From positions 13,010,027 through 13,074,026 of the forward strand of contig NC_049991.1 of NCBI RefSeq assembly GCF_000003815.2: a DNA stretch of 64,000 bases, written 5' to 3'. The notes beneath the pieces are model-generated. The model saw nothing but the letters and a program-made list of their open reading frames with translations, was not told the DNA's origin and did not search any database. The stretch's first letter is position 1; every line of letters starts with the position of its first letter. The translations under genes and the position numbers were made by a program. This DNA comes from Branchiostoma floridae (taxonomy: Eukaryota > Chordata > Leptocardii > Amphioxiformes > Branchiostomatidae). Positions 12,085-23,957 of the stretch are shown piece by piece.

Positions 12085-12710
12085 GGAACTTTTCGGTAGC
12101 CGGGGATGTAGGGCGCTGTATCTCGTGAACGGATGGTGCGAGCACGACGATTTTTGGTACGTGGGTTGGGGGTGGTAGCCTAACACTCAGGTTTGATTTT
12201 GGGCCTCCTGGCGTTTGAACTTGACATTGCAGGTGGCATTTTTGGTGTTTTTGGGGCACTTTTGGCGCTGTGTGTCCGGAACGATACGCGCGACCGAATT
12301 GCGACGATTTTTGGTGCATGGGTGGGGGGTTGTTGCTTGTTGCCTAGGATTGACTTTGGGCCTTGTCGCGTTTGAACTTGACCCGGCAGGTCGAATTTTG
12401 TGTCCGAGAGGGGTGTTTCCGGAGTTATATCTTCTGAACGGCTGGTGCTGGCGCGATGATATTTGGCACATGTGTCGGCGGTGGCTGAATAATGCTCAAT
12501 TTTGATTTTGGCGCCCTTGGTGCTTGAACTTGACATTTTAGGTTACCTTTTGTGCGGGCACGGGGCGTGCGCTGTATCTCCGGAACGCAAGGTACCATTG
12601 TGTTGCTATTTGGTACGTGAGTTGTTTGTGGTGTCCTGGTGGTCAGGTTTGATTTTGGGCCTCCTAGTGCTTGAACTTGATACTGTATAGGTTGATCCTG
12701 TTTTTGTGTG
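12085..12710. repeat. Tandem array, ~150-bp unit, about four copies
   Basis: Copies begin with GATTTTGGGCCTCCTGG-like words at about 12193, 12352, 12503 and 12651 and continue TTGAACTTGAC. They are preceded by a partial copy from about 12085 (CTGTATCTCGTGAACGG, then ACGATTTTTGGTACGTG). The second half of each unit carries a CTGTATCTCCGGAACG-like word and a GATGATTTTTGGTA-like word. Periods are about 150-160 bp and copies are diverged. Open frames in all six phases here follow from the repeat and are not genes. Confidence 0.85.
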
Positions 12711-12972
12711 GTTGGGGCATCCTCCCAATATCTGCTTGGTTTTAAAAACAGATTATGGTTGGGTGTAGAACCATCATCTGGCCTGGGCCACCTTCAATGT
12801 ATCAGGTTACTTAGTGGCACTGACAGTTTGCCAGATGACGGGAGTGTACAAGATTATATATCTGTTGGTCAGGTATAATTGGAGTTTGCTTATTACTCTT
12901 TGTGGTGTTTCTAGAGCTGTATAGTACTGAGTTTTAAGTTTCGGTACAAGTTCCTTTACCCTGTTGGCAATC

Positions 12973-13056
12973 ATGGTTGAACTTGAACTTAAACAGAAGA
13001 AGATGCAATTTTCTAATGTGGAGGAGAACTGTATAGAGTGTGGGCATAAGAGAAAG
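12973..13056 (+). CDS. Exon-like fragment, possible first exon of an unknown gene
   Basis: From an ATG, 28 codons run open to a good 5' splice site (AAG|GTATGT). The peptide is rich in charged residues and ends in C-x2-C-G-H-K-R-K, which looks like coding sequence rather than chance. No partner exon was found downstream, and I do not recognise the product. It could be the start of a lost or repeat-derived gene next to the tandem array. The call rests on composition and the donor site only. Confidence 0.3.
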
Positions 13057-13368
13057 GTATGTGTATGATTTGTCCTGTGTTTCTTTTTGTTTCTTTGGTA
13101 ATGCCATTTCCATACTGTATACAGGTAATTTGTTGTTTTGGGCTAGTCATATTCGCTTGGTTTTTGGGCCTGCTTAATCTATGGTACAGGCAGGGTTAAG
13201 TGGTGGAGGCTTAGCTTTGTTCTGTTTTAAATTCAGTATCGTTGGTTGCATTTTGTCGCGGCAAATATATGATGAAATTCCCCTTCTAAGCAACTGCTCA
13301 TTGGTTTGCGGGGATGTTTGCTGGGTGTTTGCTCTGACTACAACAGCTTCTGAACTTTTCAAAGCTTC

Positions 13369-13490
13369 CATTGCCAGTAGTCTATGTAACACAAACTCCG
13401 CTGTCCAGGGCTGTAACTGGCCCCTCCCCGCGGGCCGGCGGATGTTTGGCGGGCTGCTATAAGCGAGATTTAATCAGGCTACATTGCCAG
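13369..13490 (+). mobile_element. MITE-like element, 104 bp, with 9-bp target duplication
   Basis: The element (13378-13481) starts TAGTCTATGTAACACAAA and ends GATTTAATCAGGCTA, so its extreme ends TAGTCT/AGGCTA are inverted. CATTGCCAG lies directly on both sides (13369-13377 and 13482-13490) as a perfect 9-bp target-site duplication. A second copy is inverted at 33619-33726. Nine-base duplications are typical of Mutator-like elements, but the class is not proven. Confidence 0.8.
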
Positions 13491-15309
13491 CAGCTTGCCA
13501 TCTATAAATGGGATTGACAAGGACATTTTTCATAGTAAATTATGCTGTTAAATTTGGCTTAGATACTACAGGAGATTTAGGTTTGGGTTGGATGGATTGA
13601 ATGAAAATATCATACCACCCTGGGGACTAACTGTTGCTGCTGCATGGGGGCTACCACTATTCATATTGTCTAATGTCTATGGAACTACAGATAAAAGTAT
13701 CATTGGTCAAATTATGCAAGTAACATTCCGATGTCAAGTGAATAACACCCCAGAAATAAATCTTTAATGAATATCATTGGAAGAACACAAACCAAGGAGA
13801 CTTAGCAGCTGCATTAGGTCAGTACATTGAAATAGGAAGATATTAGTATATCATGTGACAGAGTAACTACATGTGCATGGGCCATCTGAGACAAAAAAAG
13901 GTAGCGTCTCAACAACTTCAAAGTACTGTGGTTGGTTACATACTTAAGAAATCCAAAATAAGTAATGTTCATCCATGTCCAAACTTACAAATTCAGAAAA
14001 TGGAATTTCAGAGTCAGACTTTTGCATGGTGCACAACCAACACGGTAAAAAGCTCATTTTTCCAACCACGTACTACAGACAAAAAGGCAAAAATACCCAA
14101 TAGGTCTACAGAAACCCAATACATTTCATGCAGGCCTGAGGTCTACGAACTCTTGTTAATTATCTTGTATCATATCCTCATTCGTAAATCTGAATCCCCA
14201 TACATTGATACATTACTTCAATTGTAGAAATATCTCTTCTTTCTGGAGAAAAGAATAATGTGGAGGATAAGAGGTCCCAAGAGCATCGTTTCTCAACGAT
14301 GGCAGTCCCTAATCTTGGTTATCTTCCTTTCCGGTTGAAAAGAATGGAGAGATAAAAGCGTTGTACTTACCCGTAGGTAGACAGGAGGATATCTAACTGT
14401 AGTGGACGGTAAGTGCTGGTCAATAATAACGTCCCTCGGGCAAGTGACTTGGTCGCTAGGAGTCATCAGGGTATGGCATTATCGATATAGAATCTAGTGG
14501 GGACTGTGGCGGGATCCTGAGGACTGAAGTACGCTAACCTGTGGCGGGCACTAGCAGGTGCATGGATCTGCTGATTCCAGGAGAATTCTATGCGTGTCCA
14601 CTGAAGTGGGCTGCCTTCACATGCGCCAACCTACCGGGGTCAGCAGCTACGTGCGAGTTCACACTATCAAAAACAAATTCAATAGCCACCGACATTGATG
14701 TAATGATCAGACGTACCCCTGATGGTTTATCTATCAATCGGACCGTATCAAGATAAGATTTCTTCTCATAATCCGGAAATAATCATATATAAAGCTGTAC
14801 TCGTAGAGTATTAAAGTTATTCTCCAAAGCAAAAAGGTGATAGAAGTCATTGCTTACGTCACCGGCGATTGTTTGAAACAAAATCATGTGATACATGAAA
14901 TAAAACTTAGCTTAGCTGCAGTTTGACAATAGATGGCTCCATATAGTCTCAAATTGGACAGCCTTCCCAAAATAGAAACTTTGATGAGTTGCATACTACA
15001 ACGAAATGTCAAATGCATTAGGTTTCTCAAAAGAAATGTTGGAATGCATCCTTGCCTGCGGGTGGTGTGTCCAGTAACGTCTCTACCGCCAACCCAACCA
15101 ATAGCTCATACTTTAGGAGAGCCATCTACGCAAATTTAGATTGATTGGAGCAAAGCCGTGTTCTGAAGCCAGGCAGAGTAATGGCGAAGAATGCTGCAGT
15201 TCCCTCATATTTCACCCGTGTTGTCCCGACTGCGTGAGATGCATACCGCTCGGACGGGAGTGGACTTGGACATGAACCCGAGCTGTTATCAGCATTTAGA
15301 CTGTGTGTT
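13491..15309. other. Intergenic, nothing recognised
   Basis: No supported gene. The longest frame (13871-14227, plus, 118 codons) shows no family resemblance, codon bias or splice context. No RNA gene or array seen. Confidence 0.4.
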
Positions 15310-15587
15310 GAGTTATATGTTTTTGTTTATCTTTAACTTTAGTATGAATATGTTAAATACATGGCCCCTTCGGTCAGTAATGACCACGGTAAAATCCTAA
15401 TTGATATCAGCCCTACAGCTTTGACTATGGCTTGATAGTCCTATACGAGTTATACGTTTTTGTTTATCTTTGACTTAAGTATGAATCCTCATACATGGCC
15501 CTCTTCGGTCAGTAATGACCATGGTAAAATCCTAATTGATATCAGCCCTACAGCTTTGACTATGGCGTTTTAACAGTCCTATACAAG
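15310..15587. repeat. Tandem duplication of ~137 bp
   Basis: Two adjacent copies (about 15310-15446 and 15447-15587) share TTTTTGTTTATCTTT, CATGGCCC, TTCGGTCAGTAATGACCA, GGTAAAATCCTAATTGATAT and CCCTACAGCTTTGACTATGG, with a few small differences. The sequence is not coding. Confidence 0.9.
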
Positions 15588-16651
15588 AATTACAGTCTCT
15601 GCCACATAGGGCACATCTGAACGCTGCCTCAGGTCTTTTTTGTAAAGTTCTTTTTATCTTAATTGGCAGGATCAGCCTTTATGTGTTCTACTGTGTAAGC
15701 TAAATATTGTATAGTTATAGTTGTATAGTTAGAACAGATACAATCATATACCTCCGCGTTTTCGGATAAATTTGGGTAGAAGTAACTAATTGCATGGGAT
15801 GAATGCTAAATTGCCTTTCTTATTCCGACAAGCATAACGATACTATCGTCTGATAATTTTGTTTTGCATAGTGAGTAGACATTCAAAGATTTTGCTCATG
15901 ATCATCTTTTTAAGTATTCAGATCATGCTGCACTTCTAAGCACACATTTCATACCCGAATGGCAGTGTAACAATCTCGTCTCATATTCATAGTACATCCT
16001 TCCTGGGGTCAAAATCCGTTGCAAAGTTTGACATTTTGCAACTGAACGTATGGGATACTGAACCATCCAACATCTCCGGGCTGCACACATGCTCTTTACA
16101 ACCTTTTATCCTATTCTCAAGGCACAGTGGTTATTTATGCTGGTTATCTACAGTACCAGCCTCTTAACCTTGAATCCAGAATCCCAAGATTAAGTCGAAT
16201 TTCTGATCGTGCCCCTTGTACTATACAGAGCCTTTCTGGTGTCAACAACACAAACTGACATTCTGAAACTCGTCTAACATAAAGTTTTTAACTGATCTGT
16301 AGACTAGAGAAAGTCTTCCTTTTTTTCTAAATGCCAGACGCTGATGGAAAGGTGGCGACGAGCCATCGCTACCCTCGGGGAAAGATTCAGCGGAGTTTAA
16401 CAGTCATGAACGGCCGCACATTCAAAAGATCTACATCCTCCTCATCTTGCGTGGTGAGAAAAACAGTCTAGTGAGGGACGGCCGAGAACTTCCTCGACAG
16501 CCCGGGATATATTTTTAAACAAAGATTACAACGAGTGGGGCCTTTGTTGTAAATCGCCATACTGTGGCATACAACTGCTCAAACGGCGCAGAAGGTTCCA
16601 TTTGAAAGTGGGGTCCATTTATTGGGAGGTGGATTCAACCTTGTGAGATCT
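15588..16651. other. Intergenic, nothing recognised
   Basis: About 1 kb without a supported gene, RNA or repeat structure. Confidence 0.4.
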
Positions 16652-17136
16652 TGTGGCGTAGTCGGCAGCGTATTTGGCTCAGCACCTAGAGGTTCAGGGT
16701 TCGAATCCTGCCGTAGCAACGAACTTGTGCCTTTGGAAAGACACTTAACACGGCGTTCCCCACTTCGCTCACGTGAAAATGACTACCTAGCTTCGGATAG
16801 GGACGTTTGATGGAGGTCCCGTGTTTAGGAAGATCGATCCATACCCCACACTCACCTCACCTTACCCCACCTTACGTTAAATAACCCACCACACCTTTCG
16901 AAACAGAGTAGGGGCATGCCCCAGTATGCGACGGAGCAAATTCTTCTGTCTGGAGTTGGTGATTCACTTCAGATCACTTTGATGGAGGCCTGGCGTACCT
17001 CCATCTCGTATCAGCCACTCGTGACTTACATCATTCGCCCGGACGGGAGACCTGCATGGTGCATCTCCGTCCTCAGATAAAAGGAGTGGTATGTCACCCC
17101 GTATAACCCCAACGGTGCAGTACAACACCGTATGTC
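16652..17136 (+). mobile_element. tRNA-derived SINE
   Basis: The 5' end is tRNA-like: an A-box-like GTGGCGTAGTCGGCAGC followed about 45 bases later by a B box, GGTTCGAATCC, inside CAGGGTTCGAATCCTGCCG. The following body (AAAGACACTTAACACGGCG, TCGCTCACGTGAAAATGAC, GGACGTTTGATGGAGG) is not tRNA and resembles the bodies of amphioxus-type SINEs. The acceptor stem does not close, so this is not a functional tRNA gene. The 3' boundary near CAACACCGTATG is uncertain. A related partial copy lies inverted at 38496-38650. Confidence 0.75.
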
Positions 17137-17373
17137 TCTACTTCTACTATTCAACTTGTCAATCAGATTCCGACAATCCTAACTCACCATACCTTTGTCA
17201 ATCTATGGGGAAAGAACTTGTGTGAAAGCTGCAATGGGTACTAGGCAAAATTACCATGCTTACTGATTTACAATAACTGCATTCACATCATACCATCAAT
17301 TTATTATCATTATCATTAAAAGTCTCATCCGCGAGTGATGATTGGCCTGCTCACTTGCTCATTTGGCTATGAT

Positions 17374-17563
17374 NNNNNNNNNNNNNNNNNNNNNNNNNNN
17401 NNNNNNNNNNNNNNNNNNNNNNNNNNNNNNNNNNNNNNNNNNNNNNNNNNNNNNNNNNNNNNNNNNNNNNNNNNNNNNNNNNNNNNNNNNNNNNNNNNNN
17501 NNNNNNNNNNNNNNNNNNNNNNNNNNNNNNNNNNNNNNNNNNNNNNNNNNNNNNNNNNNNNNN
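17374..17563. other. Assembly gap (190 N)
   Basis: A run of 190 N. Open frames reported across it are artefacts of the Ns. Confidence 1.
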
Positions 17564-20500
17564 GTTGATCTCTGGTGCTTGATGATGGATATGTTGACTT
17601 GCCACATGGGTTTGCTTTAGGCTATGTAACGGGGGTGATAAATGTACATCTTATAGCCAATATCCATTCTTCGTATACAGCTAAAGCTATTCAATATATT
17701 TGTAACGACCACGCATATGCTACCCATCGCGGGAATCAAACATTGTGATGTCCTTACATGACCCGGGTATTGACTAGCGGACCATGTCCCCCACAATCAT
17801 TGCCTTCTGTATATGTAGATCCGCTTGAATCGATATTACAAGGCTGAAGTAAATGTGATGTTTGAATGGCAGGTTATGTAATTTGTGGGTGATTTACAGC
17901 ATCTTCAAGGAAACACAGTGGTCACAAGATTCTTATACTGATCCCTTGTACAGATCTGCCCTGGAATGTCAGGATCAAGGCCTTAAGCTGAGAAGGGAGC
18001 ATCGACGTCGTATATTTGGTTGACCCCATCAGCAGAGTTTCAAGGACTTGAGATTTCACCGGTACTGAATCAGATGCCCAAGAGAGCAATTTCACACGTT
18101 CAGACAGATTTTTATGTACAATCTTCCAACTTGATATCATTATCAAGTGCGAGCTAACCGTTTATCTCCTGTATCGCTGTACAGTTATGAAACTTCCTTC
18201 CTCAACATGAGGAAAATTTGCTTTCGTGCGTCAATCTATCGATACTATCAGTAGAACTCCACAGCGATGCAAGACTTTCGACCTTCTCTTCCTTTACAGC
18301 ATATAAATCACACTTAGCAAGAATTCCAATAGAGGATGATTAGGCAATCAATCACGCCACAGTACAAGTCTCGTACCAGCCCCTCAACGATTTCTGTTTC
18401 AAGGCCATATCCAAACAAAAGTAGGGATTTTGTAGATCTTGCGTGTGGTGGAATCTTGTCAAGAAACGTTAAGGATATACAAAGCTTTGATATCACTTTA
18501 TCATTAACTTTCATCTATGTACCGTCGTTGGTCTTTGAAGTGACTCGATGGATACATGCTCTGTGGCAGACTTCAAAGAAACATGAAATAGGGAGGTACT
18601 AGGTGTTACTCACTTCAAAGAGACGGCGATATTGAACGTTGAATGAGAATCAAATTTACTCAATCCACCTTGACTTGGTCAACCATTTTATGCATGCTTT
18701 TAAGGCACTCAAGTTCATTCACCGCTTTATGAGTCGCGTAAATCCTAGTAAATGCAGAGAAGGCTTTTCCATGATCTTTGTCATACCTCATCTGCCATGA
18801 TGCAAATTAAAACCTTACAGCAACAACACAATATCACAAGCCCTTACGATTAGATGTCTTCATTGTGACTGGGCTGGGAATCCCCACACAAATTTTCGTC
18901 TCAATAACTGTCGACGTAATGAAGCATTGATGAAGATTGAAGTCGTTAAACGAGTTTCATTTAAGTCGTTAGGGAAGAAGAACACGAATTGTGCTTTCCG
19001 TTATCGCGTCATGCCGCAGCAGCTTATTCATCAGTTTAATTGAGCTGTTATTGATTTTTATTATCATTTCATTAGAAGCTGTTGAAAGGCTAATGTATCA
19101 GAGTTAAGGAGAAGTGAAATAGAGGAGGCAATAATGGCAGAACGACGAGGATCGATTGTAGTTTTTCCTCTCAAAAATAGCTGCCAATATTTCCGGAAAG
19201 GGCTGATTAACATTCCTACTTCGCAGTCCAGAGCTGGCATTCAAGGTGGCACTCAAAATACATTGCCTTGAGTGCCATTAATCACATCACGATGTGCACA
19301 TTTCACTTTCCGTCAGACCATCTGCTTCTATTCATACTGAGGTAATTTGCCGTGACCGGATTTTAATAGCCTTCTGAAGACTGGAATGTGAAGTGATACG
19401 GGTTGAAGCAGTGATACTTTTTCTTTTAAGATGGACTGCTCCATCACGTTGATGACTGCCCCACGGGACGTAAGCGTTATGTCTGCTAGGTTTTAGATTT
19501 GGCAGGCAGAAGAACTGGAATGTGTGTTTCTGAATATACTGGTTATGATATATTTCACTTGCATGTAGAACGTTTTGACATGAAGTAGGAAAATGAATGT
19601 ATCCTTAAGGCTATTTTTCTACAACTAAGTTCAGAAAAAGAGCCAAAACTGGTGTCATTATATTGTACAGGCACCGATGAAAATATATACGAAATGACAG
19701 CAATATGTTACTACTACTACTTTTCCCTCAAGGGCCTTATACATCTGATCTGTATTGGACCAGAGCACTACCTTTCCCTCCTCTTTTATTGTATCAAGTT
19801 GTATTGTAAGCCTGCAAGATATACAATTCGAATACGTATGCTTCCTACATTTGCATACGGTCCTCATGAAAACAACATGTTTGTTACCTGCTTTATTCAC
19901 GACACTAAGAGTTGAATCCTCTGGCTCCGGTATCTAAAGTTACTCGTGACATCACATCGACTATTGGAAGGGATGGATTCTCTACCGGAAATTAATTCTG
20001 TCTCCTCTTGAAAGACGGTTAAGCGGGAGATGGGTGATAGCAGATATTGGTTGGACAGGGTTACGGCCTTAGGGGCAGCCTCAAGGCAAGAGTTTGATCG
20101 TGGGGTAATGCTCTGATCCTTCCCATCAATCACAGTGGCAGGCTTCACATTTTCACCTCACCAGTCACAAGGTTTAGGCAAGTGTCACGCACTGAAGAAA
20201 GACATTGTTATTCAGCCTCAATGGATGGCATAATGAGTTGACCCGAAAGGCTGTCCTACAGAAGCTTTAATTTAGCAACAACAAGCACAGTGACTTCTGT
20301 AGGATCAACTACAAACTATAATGTAGAAATACAAAATAAATCTTACGTCGTAATGTCCATAATATCATATTACAGTCAGGTATCATAACATAACCAGTAA
20401 AGCAATAACATGAAAATAACTTAGTAAAATAGTAATGTTTGTGCAAGACATCTGTACGTGCAGGCGAGTCAGTTCTCAAACTGAGCAAGAACTGTTGTTG

Positions 20501-23500
20501 GACTTGTTGAAGTGTACTTAATCAAATTACAGAGGTCTATCGGCACACGTCCTTATCTGGGTGTTATCTCCTGCATGGATGTCTGACAGCTGTAGGCCTT
20601 CGCAACCATGGAATTTATCTGAAGATCTTCAAAGCCTTCTCATTTTGACCATAACCGTTGCTTTCCAAGCCAGGCCTGGTTTCTATAAGTACTATTTTAT
20701 AGCTATGTATGGTGTACGTTATTACTACCGTTTATCCGTCAATGCCTGGTAATGAAAGTCTACCGGACTGCCGGTCCGAGATTGGGGTTCCCAACTAACT
20801 GTTGCCCTTGCCCTGCTCTGATAGGGTCACACCAGGGAACAACCCTGAACATCGGACAATCCACCGCCAGAAGATGGACGAGCCATGACCACCACTCTGC
20901 CTTACTACATGCTTTGATCCAGAGAATGTGGAGATAAGAATATGGCAGCCGAGCACTTAAGAGTAGGAACCTGCGTGTCCTTAACCGCTTCGTTCTGCGG
21001 GAGATCTATACTCGCCCCGGGGCAAACTTGGGCGGAATTGAAAAGGTGCTGCCTCCGTGGCGCTATCTCTGAGAACCAGCTGGAGACAACCAAATTATAC
21101 TGCTCTCTTTTCGTCCTCTCCGACTTAGTCTTTTCTTGTGTTGTTGTCTTTCTTCTGTCTTGATCTTATCCCCATACGACTATTCTTGATAAGTCCGAAC
21201 GTCCTTCCTGACTATAAATAACGAGGGTAGAACGGGGTCAATTTAAGCTGCCTCGTTCTGACGTCCAATGCCCAAAAATTGAAAGCTAAGTACAGAAGAA
21301 AATGTAAAATAAGAGATAAGCTTGCAAGAATTCAATGTGACATTGGCGATTGGTGCAAGAGCCACAATTTGTCTCATTTCGTCCGATTGACACGATCATT
21401 TGTTTATAAATACACTATCACATCACGGGCGCCAAAATGTGACGTAGATAGACGACTTGTGATCGATATGAACGCATGAATTGAATTTTGGAGCAATTTT
21501 TGTCAAAGTGTAATCTTTTCACATGGAAATGAAAACATTCATTGCAGGCACATGACGTGAAATCGATACCAGATGGAAATACGTTACCATTTTGGAGCAG
21601 TTTTCCACAAATCTAGCATTTTCTGGGACAGTTTGACGAATGCAAAGTGATCTATACGAACTGTAAATTTACTTGTATCACAGTGCAATTATTCCCCCTG
21701 CTGAAATGTGAATTTTGAAGAACGAAACTGTGTGTGCAAACTATGATTAATTTGTACCCATTTCCTTATCAATTATTTTTGTAATGCGAAATAACATTCA
21801 TGCTTATTAGATTGTGTGTTTACGAAAGAGCCGGATGAAACAAAATTAGTCTCAATAGCTCGCGCATTATGTCACATCTATGAGAAATATATGAACATAA
21901 AGGTCTATTTGGGGGCGGACCGACAGGATTCAACTTTGCAGAGCAACCTTGTAAAATGAGGCGGAAAGTGCGTCGCCACTCTGCGCGTAAATGTGAAATA
22001 CATCTCCATCTAGAGAAAAATTACCTTGTACGGTTGAATAACTCCATCGATCATGTATTCAACTCAATTCATCGATTTTAATTTTCGTTTTCTAACCGTG
22101 CAATAACCCAGGTCCTTCAGATCGAAAGCTCAAAAACACTATACAACTCTGAGTAAATTCTGAGCGACATGAAAATTTTCAGTAGTAGATGAACCAGCTG
22201 CAGAGGGTACTAGAAAAAAAAGAAATATGCAACTTTGCGATATGTGTGTAGCAATATTGTTAAGGAAGACACACGAAGTGCCCATAGTTTCACTGGTTTG
22301 CTCTGCTCGTCTTGAATGACACGAAGGATGTACCAGTTGAACTTGCCATGTTACGGTGGAAGGCTACTTAAGTTATATACACCATATGCGAAAACAGAAA
22401 GAGCAGGAGTGGTTAGTAATAACGTCACCTGTCGAAACCGCCGCTAACTGCAGTAGTAGATTTAAGATTCAACTCCCAGGGGACGGATTCAACAGTGAAA
22501 AATGACCCTTAAGAGACTATACGGACATTCGTTTGTCTTTTAAGTCCCTTTGTGAATGTTCTGCAGCGTGTGCTTTCTTTCCCAAGCATAACGATGACGG
22601 TACATTTCCTTTAAGACAGGAAATGGCTATTTACATAAGGGCCCATGCGGTAATGGTTAATTAATTTCTAGCTCGATAATCGAGAGTCATTGCAACAATC
22701 AAAGTTACATCAATCATACAATTTCTTTTAAAAAATCATAATACTTTGCTTCTTTAGGCAGAAACAATAATGGAAAATATCACTATCATTAACAGCCTTT
22801 CCTAGCGTTATGTGCAAGGTGCACTTCCTTGTTAGCCTTTCAAATCCTGCCCAATAACCGCAGTAGTCAAACAGTACTCTACCTGTACCTGCCCGTTTGT
22901 TTGTACACCATACCGCGGCAGGGAGAGACCTTTGCACTAGGCTTGCCTCTGACATCACCCAGTGAGTCACGTACCCTATGTTACAGTCTCGAGACCCTGG
23001 GCTGATACCTGAGAGGAAAGCTTCCAGTGACTTCCTAGTTGTAGTCCTAAACTTGTGCTCTGTTTTTGGATATCAGCCTCGTAGTGTTGAGTCTGAGAGC
23101 GGCAGCTGTTAAGGTGAGAAGACTGTTTGTTTCAGTAAATGTACGGCGTCACGCTTGGTGCGTCTGGAAACGCTACTCGGTAAAAACACCTGTTACAGCC
23201 TGGGCGTGGGCACCACGGAAGTATTTCCGGTACGGTATAATAGACACATATTGTCTGCCATGTTTATTACATAAGGCTGTCGCCGTCCTCTGGTAATGAT
23301 ATTTCAGTGTAGGGCATAAAAAGGCTAGCGCTCGAGCTACAAACTTGAAAGCTATGAATGTTGTTAAAAACTTTCTGTAATCGTCTATGAACAATTTCCA
23401 CGGGCACAGCCTGACGCAATACTGTTTTTTTTTATGTCATTGTGTCATAAACACTCAAGAAACCATCATGGGTGTGGTAGCTAACTTTGTTCAAAATCTT

Positions 23501-23755
23501 TATTGATTTTTCAGAGGTCAGAGTCTGACCTCACGAGCACATCAGGCCTGTAGTTGCCAAGGTGTGTCCCACGGAGGCACAGCGTGTTTGTCATAGTGTA
23601 GAAACCTTCGAGACAGGCGTGTTGTTTACCGACGTAATAACGCTCTCAGCGAAACTCAGAAATGTACATACTTGATGCTATCCGTCCCTTTTAGACGACT
23701 TAATCCAACGGAGAGTCTAAAAGGAATACTGACTCGAGCCGACTTTCGTCCATAG
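17564..23755. other. Intergenic, no gene recognised
   Basis: About 6 kb upstream of the formin exons. No exon with a clear family match was found. At 20254-20304 an 11-bp inverted repeat (TCCTACAGAAG and CTTCTGTAGGA) encloses about 29 bases. The AT-rich stretch near 18.9-19.1 kb (TTAATTGAGCTGTTATTGAT) looks like possible non-coding regulatory DNA. Formin promoters and still earlier 5' exons may lie here. Confidence 0.4.
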
Positions 23756-23957
23756 GAAGGCACCAAGCTGGCGTGGTTAAAGCACCGGAGGGGGCTCCAT
23801 GCCCAGAGTATCGGCTCCCTGCAGGACCTCGGGCTGGGGTCCAGTCTCCCCGGGTCCCGCCCAGGGTCCGTGCACCTGATGGGCTTCAAGCCCGAGGACC
23901 TGCCCAGCGCCTACACCAGCTACTTAGACGACGGGGACTCAGACGAAATCAGCGTAG
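23756..23957 (+). CDS. Formin alternative 5' exon 1a
   Basis: The frame is open from just after CCATAG at 23750-23755 to a splice donor (GTAG|GTGGGT) at 23957, and ends in codon phase 1. The last 26 residues begin with the only in-frame ATG (23879): MGFKPEDLPSAY, then TSYLDDGDSDEISV. The upstream 41 codons (…LAWLKHRRGLHAQSIGSLQD…) also look coding. The segment may therefore be an internal exon with its acceptor at 23755 rather than a true first exon. It joins the common exon at 28059 in the same phase as exons 1b and 1c. Confidence 0.65.

Noticed and set aside
12047..12690. Several overlapping frames on both strands
   Set aside because: They arise from the ~150-bp tandem array and repeat with it; no coding sign.
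13871..14227. 118-codon plus-strand frame
   Set aside because: No homologue recognised, AT-rich codons, no splice sites of note.
16652..16720. tRNA gene
   Set aside because: A and B boxes are present, but the acceptor stem does not close and a SINE body follows directly.
17335..17620. Frames across the N run
   Set aside because: Artefacts of the 190-N gap.
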